Below are positions 18,360 to 26,412 of a DNA stretch of 64,000 nucleotides, one piece after another. The first letter of the stretch is position 1. Each line of letters starts with the position of its first letter. The notes below the pieces were generated by a model. That model saw only the letters and a program-made list of their open reading frames with translations. It was not told the origin of the DNA and did no database searches. The stretch spans positions 372,001 to 436,000 of the forward strand of contig NZ_AUBJ02000001.1 in NCBI RefSeq assembly GCF_000429185.2. The letters run 5' to 3'. The position numbers and the translations under genes were made by a program. The stretch is from Actinoalloteichus caeruleus DSM 43889 (GTDB taxonomy: Bacteria > Actinomycetota > Actinomycetes > Mycobacteriales > Pseudonocardiaceae).

Positions 18360-19028
18360 ATGACCAGCCCGTACGGACCGTCCGGGGGCAACGACCCGCA
18401 CCAACAGTGGGGGCAGCCCCAGGGCTACCCGGGAACCCCCGCCGGTGGGACGCCGGAACAGTCGGCCGGTTACGGGCAGTACGGCCAGCAACCCGGTTAC
18501 GGGCAGTACGGCCAGCAGCAGTACGGGGCGCAGCCCGGGTACGGTGACCCGGCGGCACAGCAGGGTTACGGGCAGTACGGCCAGCAACCCGGCTACGGCG
18601 ACCCGTCCCAGCAGGGGGCCTACGGGCAGTACGGGCAGCAGTACCCGCAGCAGCAACAGTACGGGCAGTACGGGCAGCAGTACGGCGGTTACCCGCCCCC
18701 CGGGCAGAACAAGAAGTCCGCACTGCCCTGGATCGTCAGCGGCGGGATCGCCGTGGTGCTGGGCGGGGTCGCCGTCCTCGGGTTCGTCTGGCCGGGCTGG
18801 TTCAACTCCAAGGTCTTCGACTCCGACGCCATGGCCGGCGAGGTCCAGCGGATCCTCACCGACACGTGGGGCATCGGCGACGTGTCGGGGGTGAGTTGTC
18901 CCAGTGACCAACCCCTGGAGGCCGGCCACAGCTTCCAGTGCGAGGCGACCATCGGCGGGAACCCCGTGCAGGTCGACATCCAGGTGAAGAACGAGGACGG
19001 CGACTACGAGGTCGTCCAGCCCTCCTGA
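18360..19028 (+). CDS. DUF4333-type membrane protein with Tyr-Gly-Gln-rich N-terminus
   Basis: A 222-residue protein in three parts: a cytoplasmic low-complexity region (residues 1-120) with repeated [10 protein letters not shown]-like units, one transmembrane helix (about 124-146, [20 protein letters not shown]), and an extracellular domain of about 75 residues with two Cys (VSCPSD...FQCEAT) matching DUF4333. The cysteines probably form a disulfide outside the cell. ATG 18360 follows GGAGG. Function unknown; the low-complexity part resembles the protein beginning at 178 on the minus strand. Confidence 0.8.
   Translation: MTSPYGPSGGNDPHQQWGQPQGYPGTPAGGTPEQSAGYGQYGQQPGYGQYGQQQYGAQPGYGDPAAQQGYGQYGQQPGYGDPSQQGAYGQYGQQYPQQQQYGQYGQQYGGYPPPGQNKKSALPWIVSGGIAVVLGGVAVLGFVWPGWFNSKVFDSDAMAGEVQRILTDTWGIGDVSGVSCPSDQPLEAGHSFQCEATIGGNPVQVDIQVKNEDGDYEVVQPS
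18465..18690 (+). repeat. Coding tandem repeats (GQYGQQ-type units)
   Basis: Irregular in-frame repetition of a TACGGGCAGTACGGCCAGCA-like 20-24 nt unit inside the DUF4333 gene, giving the Tyr/Gly/Gln-rich region. The length probably varies among strains. Confidence 0.7.
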
Positions 19029-19189
19029 TCTCCGGTGCCCCGGCGGGCGCGGCCGGCGGCGGGGTCCCACCGGCTCCGACGCCGAGCCGTCGCCCGGGCA
19101 TCCGCCGGTGCGGGCCGTCGCGGTGGTCGGGGGCGGACCGAGGGGAAAAACACGTCGCGTCCCGGGCTCGCCCCGGGCAGGATCGCCCC

Positions 19190-20401
19190 ATGACCCGCTT
19201 TGACGTCGAGCCCGTTCCCGTCAGCCGGATCCGGGAGACCAACGAGCTGTTCCGCACGGCGCTGCACGCGCCGGTCTCCTCCGACGAGAAGTGGGAACTC
19301 GCGGCCCGCTCCTACCAGACCGGGCGGACCTGGGGAGTCCTCGACGAGGGTGAGTACGTGGGGACGGCGAGCTCGTTCGGTGCCCTGTTACGGGTCCCCG
19401 GTGGCGCGGAAGTGCCGATGGCGGCGGTCAGCAGGGTGGCGGTGCGCGCCGACCACACCCGGCGCGGCATCCTCACCGAGCTGATGCGCACCCAGCTCAC
19501 CGACGCGGCCCGGCGGGGCGAGCCGACGGCGACCCTGCGGGCCAGCGAGACCGCCATCTACGGTCGCTTCGGCTACGGCGTCGCGGACCGGAGCCGTTCG
19601 GTCCAGGTGCGGGCGGACCGGGCCCGGATCGGTGACCTCGGTGGGGAGGGCACGGTCCGGCTGCTCCGGACCGACCAGCTGGCCACTGCGCCCCCCGAGA
19701 TCTACGCCGGTTTCGGTCCGTACCGGACCGGCATGATCAGTCGCCCGGCCGAGTGGTGGGTGCCCAGGGTGGAGATGCCCCTGAAGGACGGCCGGAACCT
19801 GCGGGGAGCCGTCCACACCGGCTCCGCCGGCCACCGGGACGGCTACGTGCTGTACGAGGTGAAGGTCCCGGACGATGCGGGCTTCGACGGCGCCGTCCTC
19901 ACCATCCACGACCTGCACGCGCCGGAGCCGGCGGTGCGGCGGCGGCTGTGGCGCTTCCTCCTGACGACTGACCTGGTGGGCACGGTCGAGATGCACACCG
20001 CACCCGTGGACGAGCCCCTGGAGTGGTGGGTCGGCGACCCCCGGGCGGTGCGCACCAAGGGGATCGAGGACGCGACGTGGCTGCGTCTCACCGACGTGCC
20101 GGCAGCGCTGGCGGCCCGGTCGTACGGGAACGCCGAGCCGGTCGTCCTCGAGGTGCGTGACTCCCTGCTGCCGGACAACTCCGGCTGCTACCGGGTGACG
20201 GCCGAGGGAGCCGCCCGCACGGACGCCGACCCGGACCTCCGGCTCTCCTCGGCGGCCCTCGCCGCCCTGTACCAGGGGGATGTCCGTGTCTCGGTGCTCG
20301 CCACCGCTGGCCTCGTGGAGGTGCTGGACGGCGCCGCGCTCGCGAGGGCGGACGTGCTGTTGGGGGCCGAGGAGACCCCCTGGTGCGGTACCTACTTCTG
20401 A
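19190..20401 (+). CDS. Eis-like GNAT acetyltransferase with sterol-carrier-like C-terminus
   Basis: A 403-residue protein with the Eis layout: two GNAT domains (acetyl-CoA loop at VAVRADHTRRGIL, about residues 83-95) and a C-terminal SCP2-like domain. The conserved Tyr general acid lies in ETAIYGRFGYG (about 120-130), and the chain ends in a free Phe carboxylate (GTYF), both hallmarks of Eis. Family members acetylate amines on aminoglycosides, peptides or proteins; the substrate here is unknown. The ATG follows CAGGAT by 6 nt, so it may be leaderless. Confidence 0.85.
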   Translation: MTRFDVEPVPVSRIRETNELFRTALHAPVSSDEKWELAARSYQTGRTWGVLDEGEYVGTASSFGALLRVPGGAEVPMAAVSRVAVRADHTRRGILTELMRTQLTDAARRGEPTATLRASETAIYGRFGYGVADRSRSVQVRADRARIGDLGGEGTVRLLRTDQLATAPPEIYAGFGPYRTGMISRPAEWWVPRVEMPLKDGRNLRGAVHTGSAGHRDGYVLYEVKVPDDAGFDGAVLTIHDLHAPEPAVRRRLWRFLLTTDLVGTVEMHTAPVDEPLEWWVGDPRAVRTKGIEDATWLRLTDVPAALAARSYGNAEPVVLEVRDSLLPDNSGCYRVTAEGAARTDADPDLRLSSAALAALYQGDVRVSVLATAGLVEVLDGAALARADVLLGAEETPWCGTYF

Positions 20402-20559
20402 CCGGCCCGGGTGGGAGGTCGCCGCTCACCGGGTCGGGCGTCGGTCGGGGCTCCGTCCGGGAACTCCCGGCAGCTGCCCCGCGGCGTCGGCTACGGTAGC
20501 CGCGAAGACGATCGCGGCCGGGGGGTCGCGGAGCCGAGCCGAGAACGGGGTGCGTCACG

Positions 20560-20937
20560 GTGGTCCTGATCCTGCACGTCCTGATCACCGCCGTCGCGGT
20601 GTGGGCGACGACCCTGCTCCCCGGCGTGCAACTGGAGGGCGGGACCACCGGGGCGCGGCTGGGGACGCTGTTGGTGGTGGCGGTCATCGTCGGTCTGGTC
20701 AACGCGGTGCTCAAGCCGGTCGCGAAGACGGTGGGGTGCCTGTTCTACCTGCTCACGTTCGGCCTGATCGGCCTGGTGGTGAACGGCCTCCTCTTCATGT
20801 TCGCCAGTTGGATCGCGCAGCAGTTCGGACTGCCCTTCTCGGTCTCGAACTTCTGGTCGGCGGTGCTCGCCGGGCTCATCGTGTCCATCGTGTCCGCCGT
20901 GCTGTACAGCGTCACCAGGAAGGTCATCAAGTCCTGA
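20560..20937 (+). CDS. Phage holin family 4_2 (YvlD-like) membrane protein
   Basis: A 125-residue integral membrane protein with four predicted transmembrane helices and the family pattern GLVNAVLKPVAK and GLIGLVVNGLLF. Despite the Pfam name this is a widespread chromosomal family, not evidence of prophage. The start is GTG 20560. It converges on the exonuclease gene. Confidence 0.85.
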   Translation: MVLILHVLITAVAVWATTLLPGVQLEGGTTGARLGTLLVVAVIVGLVNAVLKPVAKTVGCLFYLLTFGLIGLVVNGLLFMFASWIAQQFGLPFSVSNFWSAVLAGLIVSIVSAVLYSVTRKVIKS

Positions 20938-20965
20938 ACGCCCCCGACACCGAACTCCGGGCAGC

Positions 20966-20989
20966 GACCGCCCCGGGTGCGGGGCGGTC
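20966..20989. terminator. Bidirectional hairpin between convergent genes
   Basis: GACCGCCCCG and CGGGGCGGTC form a perfect 10-bp stem with a GGTG loop, between the stops of the holin-4 protein (+) and the exonuclease (-). Confidence 0.75.
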
Positions 20990-20995
20990 CCGGGG

Positions 20996-21943
20996 CTACC
21001 GGAGCGCGGCCGCCAGCCGATCCACCGACCGGCGCAGCCCCCACCGCCGCCCGAGTTCCACCAGCCGCTCGGGGTCGGAAGGGCTGTCCGGGACGGCGGA
21101 GTCGCGGTCGGTCAGCAGCGGAGCGTCCCGCACGACCCGCACCACGCGGGTGGCGCGGGCGAGGTAGTCCCCGGCGTCGACCAACGCGGCCCTGGCCCGG
21201 GGTGGGACGCGGGAGTCCCCGGCGCCGGCCGCCGCCTGCAGCTCCTCGACGGTGCCGAACGTGGAGATGAGCCGGGCGGCGGTCTTCTCGCCGATCCCGG
21301 GAACACCGGGCAGGCCGTCGGAGGGGTCGCCGCGCAGCACCGACATGGCCTCGTAGGCCGGTCCCGCGATCTCGACCGGGAGCTGGTAGCGCTCGGCGAT
21401 CTCCGAGGGGCCGAAGAGTTCGGCCTTCGCCCAGCCGCGTCCGAGGTAGAGCACGCCCGTCGGCGTGGGTTCGGTACGGACGAGTTGGAAGAGGTCGCGG
21501 TCTCCCGTGACGATCTCCACCGGGTCGGCGCGTTCGCCGGCGGCCCAGGTGCCGATGACATCGTCGGCCTCGTGCCCGGCCGACTGGCTCGTCGCCAGTC
21601 CGGCGGCGGCCAGGACGTCGAGGATGATCTCGACCTGCGGCGCCAGCGTGTCCGGCACCTCCTCCGCGTCCGAGGAGCCCTCCGCGACGCGGTGCGTCTT
21701 GTACGAGGGGAGGGCCTCCACGCGGAACGCCGGCCGCCAGTCGGCGTCGAGGCACGCCACGAAGCGCCGGGGCCGCCGGTCGGTGAGGATGCGGGCGACG
21801 GTGTCGGTGAACCCACGGACGGCGTTGACCGGGGTGCCGTCTGGCGCGGTCAGGGACTCCGGCAGGGCGTGGAACGACCGGAACCACAGGCTGGCGGAGT
21901 CCAACAACACGAGTGGACCGTCGACGCGCCGACTACCGGACAC
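20996..21943 (-). CDS. Stand-alone 5'-3' exonuclease (PolA N-terminal / FEN family)
   Basis: A 315-residue homologue of the 5' nuclease domain of DNA polymerase I, without a polymerase part. Metal-binding acidic motifs are visible: LLLDSASL at the N-terminus, HEADDVIGTWA, VTGDRDLFQL, and the helix-hairpin-helix GDPSDGLPGVPGIGEKTAARL. It probably removes flaps or RNA primers. GTG 21943 is the chosen start; TAGGGT at 22015-22020 (minus strand) is a possible -10 with a leader of about 65 nt. Confidence 0.9.
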   Translation of the reverse strand: MSGSRRVDGPLVLLDSASLWFRSFHALPESLTAPDGTPVNAVRGFTDTVARILTDRRPRRFVACLDADWRPAFRVEALPSYKTHRVAEGSSDAEEVPDTLAPQVEIILDVLAAAGLATSQSAGHEADDVIGTWAAGERADPVEIVTGDRDLFQLVRTEPTPTGVLYLGRGWAKAELFGPSEIAERYQLPVEIAGPAYEAMSVLRGDPSDGLPGVPGIGEKTAARLISTFGTVEELQAAAGAGDSRVPPRARAALVDAGDYLARATRVVRVVRDAPLLTDRDSAVPDSPSDPERLVELGRRWGLRRSVDRLAAALR

Positions 21944-22094
21944 CGCGAACTCCTCACCGCCGAACGGGACCGGGCGGAACCAGGGTGGTGGCCCGTCGCC
22001 TTCGTGACAGGGCCACCCTAGCCGCCCGGTGTGACGGACCGCCGAGCGTGACCGGACCGGTCGGTCGTCCTCCCCGCCGCCCCCGGCGCGTCGC

Positions 22095-22100
22095 TACGCT
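22095..22100 (+). promoter_or_regulatory. -10 element of a leaderless promoter (M24 peptidase)
   Basis: TACGCT, 7 nt before ATG 22108; it decides this start over the longer in-frame extension to 21913. Confidence 0.55.
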
Positions 22101-22107
22101 GTCGGCC

Positions 22108-23262
22108 ATGGTCTCGCCCTCATCGTCTCCCCTGACCGAACCGCGGCTGTTCAGGGACCGCCTCTCGCGCGTGGCCGAGGCCGCGCGGCACGCCGACGTG
22201 GACGCGCTGCTCGTCGCGCCAGGCTCCGACCTCCGGTACCTCCTCGGAATCGACAGCGGATCGTTCGAGCGGCTGACGGCGCTCGTCGTCCCCTCGGCCC
22301 CAGGACGACGCCCCGCCCTGGTGACCCCCAAGCTGGAGGAGCCGGGGTTCGCCGCACTCGACACCACGGCCCTCGGCCTGGACCTGGTGACGTGGTTCGA
22401 CGGCGAGAGCCCGTACGACCTGGTCCTGGAGCTCGTGACCAGGGCGGGCGCCCCGGCCCGGCTCGCCGTCGGTGACTCGATGACGGCGCAACACGTGCTC
22501 GGGCTGCGGGCCGCCGCGCCGGGCGTCGAGCAGGTCCTCGCCGGAGCGGTCATCCGCCAGATCAGGATGCGCAAGTCCCCCGAGGAGATCGAGGCCCTCG
22601 CCGAGGCCGGCGCGGCCATCGACCGGGTGCACGCCAGGATGGCCGAGTGGCTTCGCCCCGGGCGGAGCGAGGCGGAGGTGGGCGCGGACATCGCCGCCGC
22701 CATCGTCGCCGAGGGGCACGCCGAGGCGGAGTTCGTGATCGTGGGTTCCGGTCCCAACGGCGCCAGCCCGCACCACGAGCTCTCCGACCGGGTGATCCAG
22801 CCCGGCGACGTGGTGGTCGTCGACATCGGGGGCCCGACCCCGGCCGGGTACAACTCGGACTGCACCCGCACCTACGCGGTCGGCGAGCCAGCCGACGCCG
22901 ACGTGCGCGAGGTGTACGCGGTGCTGGAGCGCGCCCAGCGTGCCGCCGTCGACGCCGTGCGGCCGGGGGTCACCGCGGAGTCGGTCGACGCGGCGGCCCG
23001 TGAGGTGATCAGCGCCGCCGGCTACGGCGAGTTCTTCGTGCACCGCACCGGCCACGGCATCGGCCTGGACGTCCACGAGGAGCCCTACATCGTCGGGGGC
23101 AACGGCGACGTGCTCGAACCGGGCACGACCTTCAGCGTGGAGCCGGGGATCTACTTCCCCGGCAGGTGGGGCGCCAGGATCGAGGACATCGTCGTGGTGA
23201 CCGAGACCGGGGTGCGCCGGCTGAACACCGGACCCCGGGCGTTGACGGTGCTCTCGACGTGA
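22108..23262 (+). CDS. M24 family Xaa-Pro peptidase
   Basis: A 384-residue metallopeptidase that removes residues next to proline. It has an N-terminal creatinase-type domain and a pita-bread catalytic domain with the five metal ligands visible: Asp in VVVDIGG, Asp in YNSDCTRT, His in HRTGHGIGLDVHEEP, Glu in FSVEPGIY and Glu in RIEDIVVVTE. The stop overlaps the start of the Lrp regulator (GTGA), so the two are coupled. Confidence 0.92.
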   Translation: MVSPSSSPLTEPRLFRDRLSRVAEAARHADVDALLVAPGSDLRYLLGIDSGSFERLTALVVPSAPGRRPALVTPKLEEPGFAALDTTALGLDLVTWFDGESPYDLVLELVTRAGAPARLAVGDSMTAQHVLGLRAAAPGVEQVLAGAVIRQIRMRKSPEEIEALAEAGAAIDRVHARMAEWLRPGRSEAEVGADIAAAIVAEGHAEAEFVIVGSGPNGASPHHELSDRVIQPGDVVVVDIGGPTPAGYNSDCTRTYAVGEPADADVREVYAVLERAQRAAVDAVRPGVTAESVDAAAREVISAAGYGEFFVHRTGHGIGLDVHEEPYIVGGNGDVLEPGTTFSVEPGIYFPGRWGARIEDIVVVTETGVRRLNTGPRALTVLST

Positions 23263-23711
23263 GCGCCCAACTGGAACCCATCGACAGGTCCATCCTCCGC
23301 GAGCTCGCGTCGAACGGCCGGTGCAGCTTCACCGATCTCGCGGACCGGGTGGGGCTGAGCGTGTCCGCTGTGCACCAGCGGGTGCGCCGGCTGGAACAAC
23401 GGGGGGTGCTGCGGGGGTACTCGGCGCGGTTGGACGGCGAGCAGGTCGGCCTGCCGCTGACCGCCTTCATCTCGCTCACCCCCATCGACCCGGCCGCTCC
23501 CGACGACTACCCGCAGCGCCTCCAACACCTGCCGCAGATCGAGTCGTGCTACTCGGTGGCGGGGGAGGAGTCGTACATCCTGCGGGTCAGGGTCGCCTCA
23601 CCGGTCGGGCTCGAGGACCTGCTGCGCCAGATCCGCGAGGCGGCGAAGGTCGCGACCCGCACCACCGTGGTGCTGTCGACGCCCTTCGAGAACCGACCGC
23701 CCGCGGTCTGA
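23259..23711 (+). CDS. Lrp/AsnC family transcriptional regulator
   Basis: A 150-residue regulator with an N-terminal winged helix-turn-helix (DRSILRELASNGRCSFTDLADRVGLSVSAVHQRV region) and a C-terminal RAM ligand-binding domain. GTG 23259 overlaps the peptidase stop by 4 nt. The pairing suggests amino-acid or peptide-responsive control, possibly of the peptidase itself (inference). A strong terminator follows. Confidence 0.92.
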   Translation: MSAQLEPIDRSILRELASNGRCSFTDLADRVGLSVSAVHQRVRRLEQRGVLRGYSARLDGEQVGLPLTAFISLTPIDPAAPDDYPQRLQHLPQIESCYSVAGEESYILRVRVASPVGLEDLLRQIREAAKVATRTTVVLSTPFENRPPAV

Positions 23712-23734
23712 TCCCTCCCGTGGGCGGCCACCGT

Positions 23735-23766
23735 CCCGGCCCCATCCCGACACGGATGGGGCCGGG
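23735..23766 (+). terminator. Strong hairpin terminator after the Lrp gene
   Basis: CCCGGCCCCATCC and GGATGGGGCCGGG form a perfect 13-bp stem with a 6-nt loop, 24 nt after the Lrp stop. The opposite-strand SGNH gene ends 80 bp further, so it may act in both directions. Confidence 0.85.
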
Positions 23767-23845
23767 GTCTCCGGGGGCGAGATCCTCGGGGTGGGAAGGA
23801 TGGCCGCCGCGCCTCGAGGTCGGCCCGGGGAGCGGGGCCGGCCGC

Positions 23846-24919
23846 TCAGCGGTCGTCGATCACCCGGTCGTCGGGCACCACCGTGAGCCGACCGTCGGGT
23901 CCTGCGACGCAGGCCGCGGACCGGGCGCCGTCGGCCAGGAAGTCGGTCAGGCAGCGCCCGAACTCGGCGTGCCCCTCGGCGTTGGGGTGGAATGACTCCT
24001 GGATGGCGTGCGGAGCCCGGTGGTCGTCCCCGAGGCCGTCCCAGTCGATCGTGAGCCGGGTGAACCACTCCTCGCCGTCGTCCCGGGAACAGGCCTCGCG
24101 GTCGAGGCCGGCCTGGGAGAGGTCGAGGAACCGGACCCGCGCCTGCCGGGCCACCTCGGCCAGGCCGTCGGACAGGGCGCGCACCGCGTCCCGCTGCATC
24201 CAGCTGGTGTCGCTCTCCCGGAAGGGGCAGCCGGCGAGGCCCCGCAGACCCGGGATGACCCTGGTGCCGATCGGGGAGGCGTAGGACTGGAGCACGAGTT
24301 CGTAGCTGGCGTCCGGATAGCCGTGCTCCCGCATGACCTCCCTGATGTCGGCGAGCGCGGAGCGCACCTTCGGCGCCATCTCGGCGACCCTGTCCTCCCA
24401 ACTCGGGGACAGGGTCTCGCCGCAGTGACCGCCGTCCTGCTCGAACCAGGCGCGCACGCAGTGCCCGAGCACGTCCGAGAAGCGCGGGTCGTCGTTGGCG
24501 CCGACCGCCACGACGATCGCGGCGACCCGGTACTCGCCGGCCAGTTCCCGGAGCTGTTCCGCCTGGGAACCCTCCGTGTTGTGCACGGCGTCGCCCAGCC
24601 CCACGTGTTCGGCGCGGGCGCCGGAGCACGCGAGGTTCACCGTGCGGTCCACGCCGGGCACCCGCAGCTGGTGCACGGTGGCGTGGCTGGACCGGTGACA
24701 CCAGTTGTCGTCCTCGCCGTCGGTGCCGGGTGCGTAGTCGCCCGCGCCCTCACCGGACATCGTGGAGTCGCCGAGGGCGACGACGACTCCCGGCGCGTCC
24801 CAGGGCGGTTCCGGCAGCACCGGGAGCGGCCGGTCGGACACGACCAGCAGCAGGGGGAGGGCGATCATCAGCAGGACGAGGAACAGGGACACCGGGCGGA
24901 ACGGGGCGGGCGGGCGCAT
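23846..24919 (-). CDS. Secreted SGNH/GDSL-type lipase or esterase
   Basis: A 357-residue protein with an N-terminal signal or anchor helix (about residues 8-28) and an extracellular SGNH hydrolase domain. Block I is VVALGDSTMSGEGAGDY (nucleophile Ser), block III VAVGANDDPRFS and block V ESFHPNAEGHAEFG (catalytic His). Several Cys pairs fit an exported fold. ATG 24919 lies 7 nt after a TAAACT -10 element; a GTG at 24973 that abuts the ABC stop (TGAGTG) is the alternative, coupled start. Linked to the ABC exporter upstream. Likely lipid or cell-envelope ester substrate. Confidence 0.82.
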   Translation of the reverse strand: MRPPAPFRPVSLFLVLLMIALPLLLVVSDRPLPVLPEPPWDAPGVVVALGDSTMSGEGAGDYAPGTDGEDDNWCHRSSHATVHQLRVPGVDRTVNLACSGARAEHVGLGDAVHNTEGSQAEQLRELAGEYRVAAIVVAVGANDDPRFSDVLGHCVRAWFEQDGGHCGETLSPSWEDRVAEMAPKVRSALADIREVMREHGYPDASYELVLQSYASPIGTRVIPGLRGLAGCPFRESDTSWMQRDAVRALSDGLAEVARQARVRFLDLSQAGLDREACSRDDGEEWFTRLTIDWDGLGDDHRAPHAIQESFHPNAEGHAEFGRCLTDFLADGARSAACVAGPDGRLTVVPDDRVIDDR

Positions 24920-24926
24920 CCTGGAC

Positions 24927-24932
24927 AGTTTA
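24927..24932 (-). promoter_or_regulatory. -10 element of a leaderless promoter (SGNH hydrolase)
   Basis: Minus-strand TAAACT, 7 nt before ATG 24919; it would let the hydrolase be expressed apart from the ABC genes. Confidence 0.45.
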
Positions 24933-24973
24933 TGTGCCCTTCCGTCCGGTTCGGGAGGAAACAAGGAGCCCAC

Positions 24974-25693
24974 TCATCCGGTCTCCACCCTCCCGGCCGG
25001 GGCCGGGACGAGCCCGTCCGCCCCGACGAGACCGGGGACGAGACGTCCCTCGGAGAGCACCAGGCAGCGGTCCGCCACCGCGTGCACCTCGTCGTCGTGG
25101 GTCGCCACGAGCACGGCGGTGCCCTCGTCCGCCGCCGCTCGCAGCGCGACGAGCACAGTGGACAGGCTCGCGTGATCCAGGTGGGCGGTGGGCTCGTCGG
25201 CCAACAGCACCGCCGGACGCACCGCGAGCGCCCGTGCCAGGGCGACCCGCTGCCGCTGGCCGAACGACACCTGGAGCGGGTACCTGTCGGCCAGGGCGGC
25301 CACGCCCAGACCTCCCAGCAGCGAGTCCACCCGGTCCGCCACCTCCTCGGGAGTGCGCGTGGTGAGCATCCGAAGCGGCAGCGCGACGTTCTCCGCCAGC
25401 GTCAACTCCTCCGACAGCCCCATCGTCTGCGGGAGCACCGCGAGGCTGGTCCACGGTGTCAGCGGGGTGACCTCGTCCCCCAACACCTCGACGGAACCGG
25501 AGTCCGGTCTGTCGAAGGCGGCCAGCAGGGTGAAGAGGGTGCTCTTGCCCGAGCCGGAGGGGCCGGACACCGTCACGACCTCCCCCGCGGCGACGTCGAG
25601 GTCGAGACCGTCGAGGACCTCGATCCGGCCGCCGCCCTGGTTGAAGCCCCGTCCCAGGCCCCGTACCCGGAGCCGTGCCTCCGCCACCGTCAT
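24974..25693 (-). CDS. ABC transporter ATP-binding protein with degenerate signature
   Basis: A 239-residue MacB/LolD-type ATPase. Walker A GPSGSGKST, Q-loop LPQTMG, Walker B VLLADEPT and the H-loop THD are intact, but the ABC signature is VSFGQ instead of LSGGQ. The start overlaps the end of the next ATPase gene by 4 nt. With the neighbouring canonical ATPase it probably forms a heterodimer with one strong and one weak ATP site. Confidence 0.9.
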   Translation of the reverse strand: MTVAEARLRVRGLGRGFNQGGGRIEVLDGLDLDVAAGEVVTVSGPSGSGKSTLFTLLAAFDRPDSGSVEVLGDEVTPLTPWTSLAVLPQTMGLSEELTLAENVALPLRMLTTRTPEEVADRVDSLLGGLGVAALADRYPLQVSFGQRQRVALARALAVRPAVLLADEPTAHLDHASLSTVLVALRAAADEGTAVLVATHDDEVHAVADRCLVLSEGRLVPGLVGADGLVPAPAGRVETG

Positions 25694-26412
25694 GTCGTTC
25701 CCTCCTTCGCGGCCCCCGAGTGGAGGTGGCCGTCGCGGATGCGCACGACCCGGGGCCCCAGTTCGAGCAGCCTCGGGTCGTGGGAGGCCACCACCAGGGT
25801 GACCCCGAGCCCGTGCAGTTGGGTCAGCGTCTCCACTACCAGCTCCGCGGAGCGGTGGTCGAGCTGGGAGGTGGGTTCGTCGGCGAGGACGACGTCCGCG
25901 CCCGCTCCCACCGCGCAGGCGAGCGCGAGCCGCTGCTGCTGGCCACCGGAGAGCGCCTGCGTGGGCCAGGAGCCGGTCCCGCCGAGTCCCATCCGTTCCA
26001 GCAGGGCGGGCCCGGGGTCCTCCCGGCCGGCGAGCTGCGCCCGCGCCCGCAGGTTCTCCGCCACGCTGAGGTAGTCGAAGAGGTTGTCGCCGGGGTTCTG
26101 GTAGACGAGGGTGACCTGCCTGGAACGGAGACGGCGGAGCTCGGCGTTGCCGGCCCGGGTGACGTCGCGCCCGAGGACGTGGACCGAACCCGCCGCCGGG
26201 CGGGACACCAGGGCCAGCACCCGCAACAGGGTGGATTTCCCCGAACCCGAGGGGCCGGCGAGGATCACAAACTCGCCTCGGGAGACGGCCAGGTCGACGC
26301 CGCTGAGGACGGGAACCCGGGTCAGCTGCGTGGAGTAGGAGACGTCCACGCCCCGCAGGCGGAGCGCGGGTCCCTCCCCTGAGGGCGCCGGCGTCGTCAT
26401 CTGCTCACTCAC
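25690..26412 (-). CDS. ABC transporter ATP-binding protein (canonical)
   Basis: A 240-residue ATPase with Walker A GPSGSGKST, signature LSGGQQQR, Walker B VVLADEPT and SHD H-loop. It overlaps the permease gene by 8 nt upstream and the second ATPase by 4 nt downstream, so all three are co-translated. LolD/MacB-like subfamily, which usually extrudes lipoproteins, peptides or antibiotics or transmits mechanical signals. Confidence 0.92.
   Translation of the reverse strand: MSEQMTTPAPSGEGPALRLRGVDVSYSTQLTRVPVLSGVDLAVSRGEFVILAGPSGSGKSTLLRVLALVSRPAAGSVHVLGRDVTRAGNAELRRLRSRQVTLVYQNPGDNLFDYLSVAENLRARAQLAGREDPGPALLERMGLGGTGSWPTQALSGGQQQRLALACAVGAGADVVLADEPTSQLDHRSAELVVETLTQLHGLGVTLVVASHDPRLLELGPRVVRIRDGHLHSGAAKEGTT

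Noticed and set aside
18465-18690. Regular short repeats as a CRISPR or intergenic array
   Set aside because: They are in-frame coding repeats of a Tyr-Gly-Gln-rich protein and lack constant-length unique spacers.
20560-20937. Holin-like protein and the tyrosine recombinase (41519-42568) as signs of prophage
   Set aside because: The holin-4_2 family is a common chromosomal membrane protein, and the recombinase has no phage genes, tRNA or attachment repeats nearby.
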